From positions 1-54,368 of the forward strand of contig QHYZ01000089.1 of the NCBI GenBank assembly GCA_003225295.1: a stretch of 54,368 nucleotides of DNA, in the 5' to 3' direction. This document shows, piece after piece, positions 15,648 to 23,892 of the stretch. The first letter of the stretch is position 1, and each line of letters starts with the position of its first letter. Source of the stretch: Acidobacteriota bacterium. GTDB lineage: Bacteria; Acidobacteriota; Terriglobia; Acidiferrales; UBA7541. Both the position numbers and the translations under genes were made by a program. Below the pieces are notes generated by a model, which did no database searches, had not been told where the DNA came from, and saw only the letters and a program-made list of their open reading frames with translations.

Positions 15648-17468
15648 ATGTCCGCCACACCTGAAACAAGGCGACCCGTTCTAGAGACGACAACGACCTG
15701 GGGCGCACGGCTCGCACTCTTGGCGCTGGTCGCGCTTTTGGCTGCCGCGTTGTCTCTTGCCGACGGCAAGAAGCACAAGCTGTCGAAAGACCTTGACGCT
15801 CTGAAAGGCAGCAATAGCGGCCCGACGGTTGACGTGATCATTCAATTCAACCAAGCGCCGACGGATGTTCACCATCAGAAGGTGCACAGCAAGGGCGGGG
15901 TCCTGAAGTCGAAGATGGACTTGATCAAGGGCGCGCATTACTCCGTGCCCGTTGGATCCCTTGATGCTCTTGCGGATGATCCCGACGTTGCTTACATCTC
16001 GCCCAATCGCCCGCTAAGCGGCACCTCAACCCTTGACTATGGCGCCGAAAGTGTCAATGCGCCAGTGGCTTGGCAGCAGGGCTTGGATGGCACGGGCGTC
16101 GGAGTGGCAGTCATTGACAGCGGCGTTACCGCCGTTGGCGATCTCTACTGGTGGATTCCGGCGAATCAGACCTACGGCTCGCGCGTCGTCTATAGCCAGA
16201 ACTTTGTTCCTGGCGCCACGGATGCTTCGGACCAATATGGCCACGGAACACATGTGGCCGGAATCATTGCTGGTGCGGGTTGGTTTTCCACCGGGTCGAA
16301 CTTTACCCACACATTCAAAGGGATTGCGCCGAACGCAAACATCATTAACCTGCGGGTGCTGGATCAAAACGGTGTGGGCACCGACAGCAGCGTGATTGCG
16401 GCGATCCAGACAGCCATCAGCTTGAAGTCAACCTACAACATCCGGGTCATCAACCTTTCTCTTGGCCGCCAGGTGTACGAGAGCTATACGCTCGATCCGC
16501 TCTGCCAGGCTGTCGAGGCGGCCTGGAATTCAGGCATAGTGGTGCTGGCCGCGGCCGGCAACCAAGGCCGCAACAATAGCGGAGGCACGGAAGGCTACGG
16601 CACCATCGCGGCTCCCGGTAATGATCCCTACGTCATCACGGTGGGTGCCATGAAGACGGCGAACACCCCCACGCGTGTTGACGACACCATTGCCAGCTAC
16701 AGCTCGAAAGGACCCACAGCATTTGACCATGTCGCGAAACCGGACATCGTCGCACCGGGAAATCAGGTCGTCTCCACCCTGGCGCCGAACGCGCACCTAC
16801 TGAGTACTCCCACCGACGTTTATCTGAACGAGTATTCCAATTCCACAACAACCACTACCAAGAACAAAAAGAAGGACTCCACGTCAAGCCTCACCACGAA
16901 TGCCATCTCGACGTCTTATCTGCGGCTGAGCGGAACCAGCATGGCCACCCCCGTGGTCAGTGGCGCCGCTGCGCTTCTGCTGCAGCAGAATCCGAACCTT
17001 ACACCAGATCAAATCAAAGCCCGCTTGATGAAAACGGCCTCCAAGGACTTTCCGGCTAACAGCACCGTCACGGACCCAACAACGGGTATCACCTATATCG
17101 ATTACTACGACATTTTCACCGTTGGCGCCGGCTACCTGGATATTGCCGCGGCGCTCGCCAACAACGATCTGGCCGATGCTTCGACGGCGTCTCCGACCGC
17201 GGTCTTTGACCCCACAACACAGAGCGTTTCCTTAGTTACCGGAAGCAGCGTCGTTTGGGGCAATTCGGTGGTTTGGGGCAACTCCGTGGTCTGGGGCACG
17301 AATGTGTTCGTAGACGGGACATCGGTGGTTTGGGGTAATAGCGTCTGCTGGGGCTCGAGCACCAGCGATGGCTTCAGCGTGGTCTGGGGCACGGGCGTCG
17401 TCTGGGGTAGCGGAACGAACCAGACAACCTCCACGGCACAGAGCATTACGTTAGAAGGTGAGAAGTGA
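15648..17468 (+). CDS. S8 subtilisin-type serine peptidase with VVWG-repeat tail
   Basis: 606 residues from ATG 15648 with a good GGAG 5 bases upstream. Signal peptide 18-38; inhibitor-like propeptide about 58-122 (TVDVIIQFNQAP, DALADDPDVAYISPN). Catalytic triad: Asp157 in VAVIDSGV, His199 in GHGTHVAG, Ser431 in SGTSMATP; oxyanion Asn305 in AAAGNQG. A Thr/Lys-rich low-complexity insert at about 396-415 lies just before the Ser segment. After the core, residues 533-588 carry seven copies of a (S/N)-V-V/C-W-G unit. It would be secreted and degrade proteins. Its truncated paralogue lies upstream; a membrane protein starts 34 bases downstream. Confidence 0.95.
   Translation: MSATPETRRPVLETTTTWGARLALLALVALLAAALSLADGKKHKLSKDLDALKGSNSGPTVDVIIQFNQAPTDVHHQKVHSKGGVLKSKMDLIKGAHYSVPVGSLDALADDPDVAYISPNRPLSGTSTLDYGAESVNAPVAWQQGLDGTGVGVAVIDSGVTAVGDLYWWIPANQTYGSRVVYSQNFVPGATDASDQYGHGTHVAGIIAGAGWFSTGSNFTHTFKGIAPNANIINLRVLDQNGVGTDSSVIAAIQTAISLKSTYNIRVINLSLGRQVYESYTLDPLCQAVEAAWNSGIVVLAAAGNQGRNNSGGTEGYGTIAAPGNDPYVITVGAMKTANTPTRVDDTIASYSSKGPTAFDHVAKPDIVAPGNQVVSTLAPNAHLLSTPTDVYLNEYSNSTTTTTKNKKKDSTSSLTTNAISTSYLRLSGTSMATPVVSGAAALLLQQNPNLTPDQIKARLMKTASKDFPANSTVTDPTTGITYIDYYDIFTVGAGYLDIAAALANNDLADASTASPTAVFDPTTQSVSLVTGSSVVWGNSVVWGNSVVWGTNVFVDGTSVVWGNSVCWGSSTSDGFSVVWGTGVVWGSGTNQTTSTAQSITLEGEK
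17244..17411 (+). repeat. VVWG tandem repeats within the S8 peptidase gene
   Basis: Seven imperfect units of about 18 bases (GTGGTTTGGGGCAACTCC-like) encode VVWGNS, VVWGNS, VVWGTN, VVWGNS, VCWGSS, VVWGTG and VVWGSG, with short inserts. The periodic V-V-W-G pattern suggests stacked beta-strands or a surface-anchoring stalk. Confidence 0.85.
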
Positions 17469-17502
17469 GCGCTGCGACGGAGATGGGAGGTGGGGACAGC
17501 CG

Positions 17503-18240
17503 ATGACCACTAAAGCCAAGCTCTACATCGCCATCATGACCGCCCTGGCTGCCGCGATACTCGCTGTGGCGGCCTCAGAAGGGAATCCGAAAAACCTCGG
17601 GCAGTTCGTGCTGTTCTTCGGGCTTGCGATGCTCGGTTCCACGATGAAGATTCGGCTGCCGGGCTTTAAGACGACGATCTCCACAAACTTTGTTTTCATC
17701 CTGGTGGGCATCGCCTTATTCAGTTTTAGTGAGACCGTGCTGATCGGTCTGGGGGGCGCGCTTGTGCAGTCCCTCTGGAAGACGCAGAGTCGGCCGAAGC
17801 CCGTGCAAGTGCTATTCAACGGGGCGTGCCTCACGGTTTCGACGGCGGCAGCATTTTCTGCCTCGCACAGTGCCCTGGCGATGCTGGGTTTGAATTCTCT
17901 CCCCGCCATGATGGTCCTGGGAGCCTGTGTGTACGTGGTGCTAAACACCGGGCTTGTCTCGCTAGTGATCTCCTTGGCTGAGGAACGCCCACTCAGGGAG
18001 GTCTGGTCCTCTTGCTATGAATGGACATTCCCTTACTTCCTGGTGGGCGCGGCCGTAGCCGGTCTTGCCAGTGCCGCGGGGCATGGCACCAATGGGGGTG
18101 CAACGTTGCTGGTTGTGCCGACCATGTATTTCGTCTACGTCCACTACCGGATGCACATCGTCCGCGCTGTGCTCGATAGCATTTCCAAGGTGAGCCGGGA
18201 GAACGAAGCCTTACTTGCTGGTTCATCTCCAGGCCGTTAG
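17503..18240 (+). CDS. multi-pass membrane protein, resembling a sensor-type membrane domain
   Basis: 245 residues from ATG 17503, preceded by GGGAGG. About seven hydrophobic spans are visible: LYIAIMTALAAAILAVAA, LGQFVLFFGLAMLGS, NFVFILVGIALFSF, LTVSTAAAFSASHSALAML, AMMVLGACVYVVLNTGLVSLVI, FLVGAAVAGLASAAG and ATLLVVPTMYFVYVHYRMH. The KIRLPGFKTTISTNFVFI start resembles membrane regions placed before GGDEF or HD-type output domains, but no output domain follows; the protein ends after a short helix (ISKVSRENEALL). A PilZ protein is encoded 23 bases later, so it may work with a separate partner. Function is unknown; the sensor idea is inference. Confidence 0.8.
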   Translation: MTTKAKLYIAIMTALAAAILAVAASEGNPKNLGQFVLFFGLAMLGSTMKIRLPGFKTTISTNFVFILVGIALFSFSETVLIGLGGALVQSLWKTQSRPKPVQVLFNGACLTVSTAAAFSASHSALAMLGLNSLPAMMVLGACVYVVLNTGLVSLVISLAEERPLREVWSSCYEWTFPYFLVGAAVAGLASAAGHGTNGGATLLVVPTMYFVYVHYRMHIVRAVLDSISKVSRENEALLAGSSPGR

Positions 18241-18263
18241 CTTTTTTCCTGACAACTTTGCCG

Positions 18264-18860
18264 ATGAAAATGCCTAACATGCATCCCTCAAGCGCCACCT
18301 CCGGTTGTAGCGGGCCAAGCGTGGTCACCTTGGTTAAACCAGACCATTGCCGCGAGCACTTCATCCAGACCTGCTATCAACTTCTCGAAGAATGTGCGGA
18401 CAAATTCAAAGAACGAGACCAGGCGGATGAGCTAGCGTGCGATACACGCAGGCGCTCTCTGCAGGAAATTGTGGATCAAGCAACGACCACGAGCCTAACT
18501 CGTGACGATTTAAGTAATCTGGAACGGGTCCAGTTACTGGACATAGTCCGATGGGCCGGAGACCTAATCGGACAGATACGGCGTGGCCCGCGCAAACTGA
18601 TCTCCATTCCCGTGCGACTATATCTTGAATCGTCCAGTCAGACTCATGCGGAAGAGACGTCGGTCGTGGAAGTCAGCCAACACGGAACTGCGCTAACCTC
18701 CAGCCTCCCGATCAGCGTCGGTGAGCTGGTGAAAATGGAGCGAATGGATACGGGCGAGGGAGTCGAGGGCATCGTGAGGTGGCGCGAACGCCGTGATGGC
18801 GCGATAGTGCACGTGGGCATCGAGTTTTATAGTTGCAACAATTTCTGGCGTTTGCTCTAG
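18264..18860 (+). CDS. PilZ-domain protein with an N-terminal helical region
   Basis: 198 residues. The N-terminal half is helical and charged (HFIQTCYQLLEECADKFKERDQAD). The C-terminal half from about residue 110 fits PilZ: RKLISIPVRLYLES, then VVEVSQHGTALTSSL, matching the (D/N)xSxxG-type motif as VSQHG, and EGIVRWRERRDGAIVHVGIEF at the end of the barrel. The usual RxxxR is weak (RRGPRKL), so c-di-GMP binding is uncertain; many acidobacterial PilZ-like proteins are similarly degenerate. It lies 23 bases after the membrane protein and was probably co-transcribed. ATG 18264 was preferred to TTG 18258. Confidence 0.75.
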   Translation: MKMPNMHPSSATSGCSGPSVVTLVKPDHCREHFIQTCYQLLEECADKFKERDQADELACDTRRRSLQEIVDQATTTSLTRDDLSNLERVQLLDIVRWAGDLIGQIRRGPRKLISIPVRLYLESSSQTHAEETSVVEVSQHGTALTSSLPISVGELVKMERMDTGEGVEGIVRWRERRDGAIVHVGIEFYSCNNFWRLL

Positions 18861-19262
18861 ACGCGTACAAAATGGGCCAAGTCTTTTGGCCAAACATCGA
18901 GTGGTTTGCTCGGGAGACGCCCGGGCCTTTCGAGCGCTTCTTTTCTTCGCCCCACAACTCGTCAATTCGTCAATCCACTTTTTCCGGAGAACTCAGCTCA
19001 GTCCAGGAGAAGGTGGTATCTCCCTGAAGCCAAGTTATGTTGCGTTTTCCCGTCGTGATCGTGCCGTAGAGAGGCGATGACCGACCGTATCCTCCACAGG
19101 TAACATCACAATCTAAGTTCACAGTTTCGATGGCGACCATGGGGCCAGAGAAATTTCTGAATTTACCTCTTGCGCTGACGATCGAGCGCGCGTACATTCA
19201 CACTTGCCGGTGCGTTTTGCTGACGCGACCGGCTATTTTCATTCTTCGAGTAAGAAAAGACG
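18861..19262. other. 402-base interval between the PilZ gene and thiD
   Basis: No convincing gene. A minus-strand frame at 18970-19197 gives 75 residues (IETVNLDCDVTCGGYGRSSP...) without recognisable family or upstream signals; it may be a remnant or chance. A strong hairpin lies at 19206-19233, listed separately. Confidence 0.5.
19206..19233 (+). promoter_or_regulatory. hairpin in the thiD leader
   Basis: GCCGGT-GCGT (19206-19215) pairs with ACGC, bulged G and ACCGGC (19223-19233) around a 7-base loop, 29 bases before the thiD ATG and followed by TATTTTC. It could be a weak terminator or attenuator. The conserved TPP-riboswitch bases are not seen. Confidence 0.4.
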
Positions 19263-20147
19263 ATGAGTACGAACGGACACAGTCATTCAGCACCGCCGAT
19301 TCTGTTGACCATCGCGGGTTTTGATCCGTCTTGCGGCGCCGGCACCGCCGCGGACTTGAAGACTTTCGCCGCGCACGGATGCTACGGCGTGGCCGCGATT
19401 ACCTCGCTGACCGTCCAGAACACCCAAGGCGTCGAAACGGTCCACAATACGCCCAGCGCTGAATTGCGCGCGCAGTTGGAGGTTCTGGCAAACGATTGCG
19501 AGATCGCCGCGGTGAAAATCGGGATGCTCGGCAACCGCGGCAACGCCGCAGTGGTGGCGGAATTTCTAGATGCGCACAATTTTGCACACGTCGTGCACGA
19601 TCCGGTGATGAAATCCTCGGGGGGCGCGGAACTCCTGGATGCCAGCGGAATCAAGTTCCTGGCCACGGAACTGCTGAAACGCGCGAGCGTGGTCACCCCG
19701 AATGTGCCGGAAGCCGAAGTGCTAACCGGGCTGACCATCAAAGATGTAGCGGACATGGAAGCGGCGGCGCGCAAGATCGTGGAGCTGGGCGCCCGCGCGG
19801 TGATCGTCAAGGGCGGCCACCTGGAGCGCGCCGTAGACGTGCTGTTTGATGGCAACGAATTGGTGCAGCTTGGCGGCGACCGGGTGAAAACGGATAACAC
19901 GCACGGAACCGGCTGCACCTTGGCGTCAGCCATTGCCGCGCAACTTGCTTCGGCGCGCACTCTGGTCGAAGCGGCGACGCTCGCCAAAGCCTACGTCACG
20001 AAAGCAATCGAAAAGGGCTACCCCATCGGCAAAGGCCGCGTGCCTCTCGATCATTTCTATCGCCAGCGCATCGAGCCCCCGGCCCGCGGCATCCACGAAG
20101 TGCCCCAGCACGGCATGCACCCCGCCGCCGAACCCGCCGCCCACTAA
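19263..20147 (+). CDS. thiD: hydroxymethylpyrimidine/phosphomethylpyrimidine kinase
   Basis: 294 residues of the ribokinase-like ThiD family, which phosphorylates HMP and then HMP-P in thiamine synthesis. Motifs: LTIAGFDPSCGAGTAADLKTF with the substrate-binding residues; GVAAITSLTVQNTQGV; VVHDPVMKSSGG; and the ATP/anion-hole motif DNTHGTGCTLASAIAAQLA with catalytic Asp and Gly-Thr-Gly-Cys. The core length is standard, with a His/Pro-rich tail (HEVPQHGMHPAAEPAAH) that may be an extension. There are no other thi genes nearby. The downstream ceramidase-like remnant starts 5 bases later. Confidence 0.96.
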   Translation: MSTNGHSHSAPPILLTIAGFDPSCGAGTAADLKTFAAHGCYGVAAITSLTVQNTQGVETVHNTPSAELRAQLEVLANDCEIAAVKIGMLGNRGNAAVVAEFLDAHNFAHVVHDPVMKSSGGAELLDASGIKFLATELLKRASVVTPNVPEAEVLTGLTIKDVADMEAAARKIVELGARAVIVKGGHLERAVDVLFDGNELVQLGGDRVKTDNTHGTGCTLASAIAAQLASARTLVEAATLAKAYVTKAIEKGYPIGKGRVPLDHFYRQRIEPPARGIHEVPQHGMHPAAEPAAH

Positions 20148-20152
20148 AAACC

Positions 20153-20872
20153 ATGCGGTCGGTGCTTGGGGGTCGTTCCTCCCTTTGGCCCTTCCTGGCC
20201 CTGGCGGCTGCTGTTGGAATTGCGGCGCTGTTCTTCCCGCGAACTCCACAGCCGCTTTCCTACCACCAGTTCGCGGATCGGCGAAGCTGGCTGGGCATCC
20301 CGAACTTCGGCGATGTTGTTTCATCGATGCCCGCGAGCGATGGCCGTACGTTTTCCTCTTTCTCGGCCTTGTGCTGACGGCCGGTGGGTCCGCCTACGAT
20401 CATCTGGCTCCGGACAATGCGCGACTGGTGTGGGATCGGCTCCCGATGACGTTTGTTTTCATGCCGCTCGTGGCGGCCATCCTTGCGGAGCGCGTCAACG
20501 TGAAGCTTGGCCTTGGGCTGCTACCGCTGTTGGTCGCCGTCGGTATGGGAAGCGTGATCGAGTGGCATTGGTCTGAACAACAAGACGCCGGCGACCCGCG
20601 CTTCTACGCCGCCGTGGAACTCTATGCTTTGCTGGCACTGCTCGTCGCGCTGCCATTGCCTCCGCGCTACACGCGGGGACCTGCTGGTCGTGGCCGGTCT
20701 TTATGTACTCGCAAAAATATGCGAAGCAGCCGATCGCCAGATTTTTTCCTTGGGAGGCTTCTCGAGCGGGCACACGCTCAAACATTTGGCCGCCGGCGCC
20801 GCGGGATTCTGGATGCTCGTGAAAAGGCAGCCTGTTTTCGATCGCGGCATGCACCCGGCCGCCGCTCGCTGA
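20153..20872 (+). pseudogene. ceramidase-like integral membrane protein, broken by two frame changes
   Basis: Three pieces of one protein lie in alternating frames. Piece 1 (20153-20330): LWPFLALAAAVGIAALFF, then YHQFADRRSWLGIPNFGDVVS. Piece 2 (about 20330-20680, second frame): RERWPYVFLFLGLVLTAGGS, AYDHLAPDNARLVWDRLPMT, VIEWHWSEQQDAGDPRFYAA and ALLVALPLP. Piece 3 (about 20680-20872, first frame): GDLLVVAGLYVLAKICEAADRQIF and SGHTLKHLAAGAAGFWML. Order and motifs (ADRR, His-containing AYDHLAPDN, EWHW, GHTLKH) fit the alkaline-ceramidase-like membrane family. About 50-70 residues appear deleted between pieces 1 and 2. Sequencing error could explain one shift, but not the deletion. Confidence 0.7.
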
Positions 20873-20937
20873 GAATGGACCGCCGTAGCGCGTTTCGACT
20901 GATGCAGTTGGTCTCGGGGTCGCCTGCGTTTCGTTTC

Positions 20938-22212
20938 TTATTGCTTATCGACGACGCGGCCCGCCACGATGGTAGCCATCGGCCGGCCTTTAAAGTCTCG
21001 CCCGTCGAAGGGCGAGTTGCGTGACTTGCTCGGGGAGTTTTTCACCTCGTAGGTCCAGGCCTCGGCGGTCGAGAAAATGGTCAAGTCCGCGGGCTGGCCC
21101 GAGGCGATCCTTCGCTCCATGCCCAGTACGCGCGCCGGACCCGTGGTAAAGAGCTCCACCATGCGCATCAGCGAAATTCGCCCGCTCTCAACCAATTGTT
21201 CGAGTGCCAGCCCCAGTGCCGTTTCGAAACCAAGAATGCCGAACGGCGCACGATCGAACTCCACATCCTTCAAAGCCGGCTCGTGAGGAGCATGATCGCT
21301 TGCAATCGCGTCCACCGTGCCGTCGGCCAGCCCAGCGAGCAGCGCTTCGCGGTCTTCCCGAGCGGCCAGCGGTGGATTCATCTTGAACCGCGCATCGTAC
21401 TGCACGTCTTCGTCGATCAGAGTGAAATGATGCGGGGTGACTTCACAACTGACGCGCAGCCCGCGCGACTTGGCCCAGCGAACCTGCTCGAGCGAGGCCT
21501 TTGCGGATAGATGTGCGATATGCAGGCGCGCGCCGGTTAGCTCGGCGAGTTGCACGTCGCGGGCGACGCAAACCGATTCCGTCGCCGCGGGCATCCCGCG
21601 CAGGCCCAGCCGCGTGGAAGTCACGCCCTCACGCATGACCGCCCCGGCAGCCAGGGCAACGTCTTCGGCATGCTCCATCACTGGAAGATCGAGCGAGCGG
21701 CAATAATCCATGACCTGCCGGGCGAGCTTGGCGGTCGAAATCGGCCGGCCATCATCGGAAACACCCACGATGCCCGCGTCTTTCATGCCCGCAATTTCGG
21801 CGATCGCTTCGCCCTTGCTCCCCACGGAGGCCGCGCCAATCGGCCACACTCGAACGCTGCCGGCAACCCTGGCGCGATCCAGAATGAACCGCGTGACGGA
21901 AGCATTGTCATTGACCGGCTTGGTATTCGGCATGCAGCAAACCGCGGTGAACCCGCCGCGCGCCGCCGCCCGCGTGCCCGTTTCGATGGTCTCCGAGGAT
22001 TCCTGTCCCGGCTCGCGCAGGTGCACATGGATATCGATAAAGCCGGGAGCGACGATCAATCCGCTGGCGTCAAAGACTTCCGTGCCTGGCGGCGCCAAGA
22101 GTTTCCCGGGCGGCCCAAGCTCAGTTATTTTTTCCCCATCCAGCAACACGTCGAGAACTCCGTCGGTCTTCGACGCTGGGTCGAGGACGCGCCCGTTCTT
22201 AATCAGAAGCAT
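20938..22212 (-). CDS. pyrC: dihydroorotase
   Basis: 424 residues, the long (class I-like) dihydroorotase that cyclises carbamoyl aspartate. The zinc His pair and substrate Arg are in FIDIHVHLREPGQE; CMPNTKPVND is the substrate loop; further His ligands are in PVMEHAED and LHIAHLSA; the catalytic Asp is in AIASDHAPHEP. C-terminal RIASGQPADLTIFS is typical. It overlaps pyrB by 14 bases, so it is last in a pyrR-pyrB-pyrC operon. It faces the ceramidase-like remnant end to end. Confidence 0.97.
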   Translation of the reverse strand: MLLIKNGRVLDPASKTDGVLDVLLDGEKITELGPPGKLLAPPGTEVFDASGLIVAPGFIDIHVHLREPGQESSETIETGTRAAARGGFTAVCCMPNTKPVNDNASVTRFILDRARVAGSVRVWPIGAASVGSKGEAIAEIAGMKDAGIVGVSDDGRPISTAKLARQVMDYCRSLDLPVMEHAEDVALAAGAVMREGVTSTRLGLRGMPAATESVCVARDVQLAELTGARLHIAHLSAKASLEQVRWAKSRGLRVSCEVTPHHFTLIDEDVQYDARFKMNPPLAAREDREALLAGLADGTVDAIASDHAPHEPALKDVEFDRAPFGILGFETALGLALEQLVESGRISLMRMVELFTTGPARVLGMERRIASGQPADLTIFSTAEAWTYEVKNSPSKSRNSPFDGRDFKGRPMATIVAGRVVDKQ

Positions 22213-23191
22213 TGGCGGATTCCTTGGGCTTCACTTCGAGCGCCGGATGCGTGTCCGTTTCCGTCGCGCCGCTGACCAGCAGATAGAGGATGGCCATGCG
22301 CACCGCGACCCCATTGGTGACCTGTTCGAGCACACAGGACTGCGGCCCGTCGGCGACCTCCGGGGTAATCTCGATGCCGCGGTTGATGGGACCGGGATGG
22401 AGGACGATGGCGTCCCGGTTGGCGCGGCGCAGCCGCTCGTGGTTGAGCTGGTAGAGAAGGATGTAATCGCCGGCGGAAAGCGGCGGATCGTTCAGCCGCT
22501 CGGTCTGCACGCGCAGCATGACGATGACATGCGCGCCTTCCAGGGCTTCTTCGATCCGGTACACGCAGCGAATCGGCGTGCCGGGGGCAATCTTCTCGAG
22601 ATCACGCGGAACCCACATGGCCGGCCCGCATAGCGTAAACCGGCAGCCGAATTTTCCCAGCAGATGAATATTGGACCGCGCTACCCGGCTATGCAGGATA
22701 TCGCCGAGGATGGTGACGTTGAGATTCTTGATGGTGCCCAGGCGGTCTCGAATCGTCAGCGCATCCAGCAAGCCTTGCGAAGGATGTTCGTGGGTGCCGT
22801 CGCCGGCGTTCACCACCGGAATGTCCAGATGCCGCGCAACGTAATGCGGCGCGCCGGAAGCCGCGTGCCGCATCACCAGGCAATCCGGCTTCATGGCGTT
22901 GAGATTGAAGACCGTGTCGAGGAGCGTCTCGCCCTTCTTCAGGCTAGAGGCCTCGGCCTGCAGGTTCATGGTGTCTGCGCCGAGCCGTGAGGCAGCGGTC
23001 CCAAAACTAATGCGCGTGCGCGTCGAGGTTTCAAAGAAGGCCAGCGCCACGGTCTTGCCGCGCAGCGTGGCCAGCTTTTTCAAGGGGTGCCGCTGAATTT
23101 CCTGAAAAGGCTTGCTTTGGTCGAGGAGAAAGCTCAATTCGTCCGCAGCAAGCGGTTCGAGGGCCAGCAAATCGCGGAAGCGGTGAGTCAA
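22199..23191 (-). CDS. pyrB: aspartate carbamoyltransferase catalytic subunit
   Basis: 330 residues. The carbamoyl-phosphate motif STRTRISFGTAASRLGA is plain, as are KPDCLVMRHAASGAPHYVA, VVNAGDGTHEHPSQGLLDALTI, and HPGPINRGIEI with the aspartate-binding residues. It makes carbamoyl aspartate in pyrimidine synthesis. There is no pyrI regulatory subunit gene next to it; in such organisms the catalytic trimer may work with dihydroorotase, whose gene overlaps it. Gap to pyrR is 39 bases. Confidence 0.97.
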   Translation of the reverse strand: MTHRFRDLLALEPLAADELSFLLDQSKPFQEIQRHPLKKLATLRGKTVALAFFETSTRTRISFGTAASRLGADTMNLQAEASSLKKGETLLDTVFNLNAMKPDCLVMRHAASGAPHYVARHLDIPVVNAGDGTHEHPSQGLLDALTIRDRLGTIKNLNVTILGDILHSRVARSNIHLLGKFGCRFTLCGPAMWVPRDLEKIAPGTPIRCVYRIEEALEGAHVIVMLRVQTERLNDPPLSAGDYILLYQLNHERLRRANRDAIVLHPGPINRGIEITPEVADGPQSCVLEQVTNGVAVRMAILYLLVSGATETDTHPALEVKPKESANASD

Positions 23192-23230
23192 TGTCCCTTC
23201 TTCGGAGCGTAGGCCATCAAAAATCGAAAA

Positions 23231-23779
23231 CTACTCGACGCGATCGACCAGGACGACGCGCTCTTCCTTGTCGATTTCGCGCAGGCGCACTTCGATGATT
23301 TCCGTGTCGCTCGTCTGCACGCTGCGGCCGATATATTGAGCCTCGATGGGCATTTCGCGATGGCCGCGCTCGATGAGCACGCAGAGCGACACGCGCTTGG
23401 GCCGGCCCAGGTCAAACAGCCCGTTCATGGCCGCGCGAACCGTCCGGCCGGTGTATAGGACGTCATCCACCAATACCAGGTCCATATTATCAACGCCAAA
23501 GGGAATATTCGAAGAGCGCAGCACCGCCTGTGGCGCAACTTTCGAAAGATCGTCGCGATACAGGGTAATGTCCAGCACGCCCACGGGCACGTCCACCCCG
23601 TCAATCCCGCGCATGGCCTGGGTGATGCGCTGCGCCAGCGGCACGCCTCGCCGGACGATCCCGATCAGCGCCAGGTTTTTCGTTCCGCCGCTTTTCTCCA
23701 CGATTTCATGCGCCAGCCGCAGCAGGGTGCGGTCGATTTCCGGTGCCGACATCAATTGGCTCTTTTCCACGATGCGCAT
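23231..23779 (-). CDS. pyrR: bifunctional pyr operon regulator/uracil phosphoribosyltransferase
   Basis: 182 residues. The PRPP-binding loop LVLVDDVLYTGRTVRAAMNGL is diagnostic of the PyrR type, with GIVRRGVPLAQRITQAM upstream and IEAQYIGRSVQTSDTEIIEV downstream. PyrR binds pyr mRNA in response to UMP and attenuates or blocks the operon; it also has uracil phosphoribosyltransferase activity. Its place at the head of pyrB-pyrC supports that role. The upstream 113 bases contain an inverted repeat (23802-23818), which is shorter than a standard PyrR anti-antiterminator. The start ATG 23779 is followed by another Met at residue 10. Confidence 0.95.
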   Translation of the reverse strand: MRIVEKSQLMSAPEIDRTLLRLAHEIVEKSGGTKNLALIGIVRRGVPLAQRITQAMRGIDGVDVPVGVLDITLYRDDLSKVAPQAVLRSSNIPFGVDNMDLVLVDDVLYTGRTVRAAMNGLFDLGRPKRVSLCVLIERGHREMPIEAQYIGRSVQTSDTEIIEVRLREIDKEERVVLVDRVE

Positions 23780-23801
23780 GGTCGGGTAATCCTATCATTG
23801 C

Positions 23802-23818
23802 TGACCGCGCCGCGGTCA
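23802..23818. promoter_or_regulatory. inverted repeat upstream of pyrR
   Basis: TGACCGC-GCC-GCGGTCA lies 23 bases upstream of the pyrR ATG. On the minus strand the arm contains TTGACC, a -35-like box, with TGATAG 16 bases later. It could be a repressor site overlapping the pyrR promoter or an RNA hairpin. Confidence 0.35.
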
Positions 23819-23892
23819 ATGCCGTCGTCGATCGTCGAACCGTACCGGCCGTAGTAGACTCTTCCGGCAGGTTTAGGGAGGCCACACGAGAC

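Noticed and set aside
17244-17411. CRISPR-like or satellite repeat
   Set aside because: The units are in frame and encode a regular V-V-W-G peptide at the end of a peptidase, without spacers.
18970-19197. 75-residue minus-strand frame upstream of thiD
   Set aside because: No family resemblance, ribosome site or partner. It is recorded in the interval note only.
19198-19262. TPP riboswitch in front of thiD
   Set aside because: The conserved CTGAGA and ACCTGATCTGG elements are not present in the leader.
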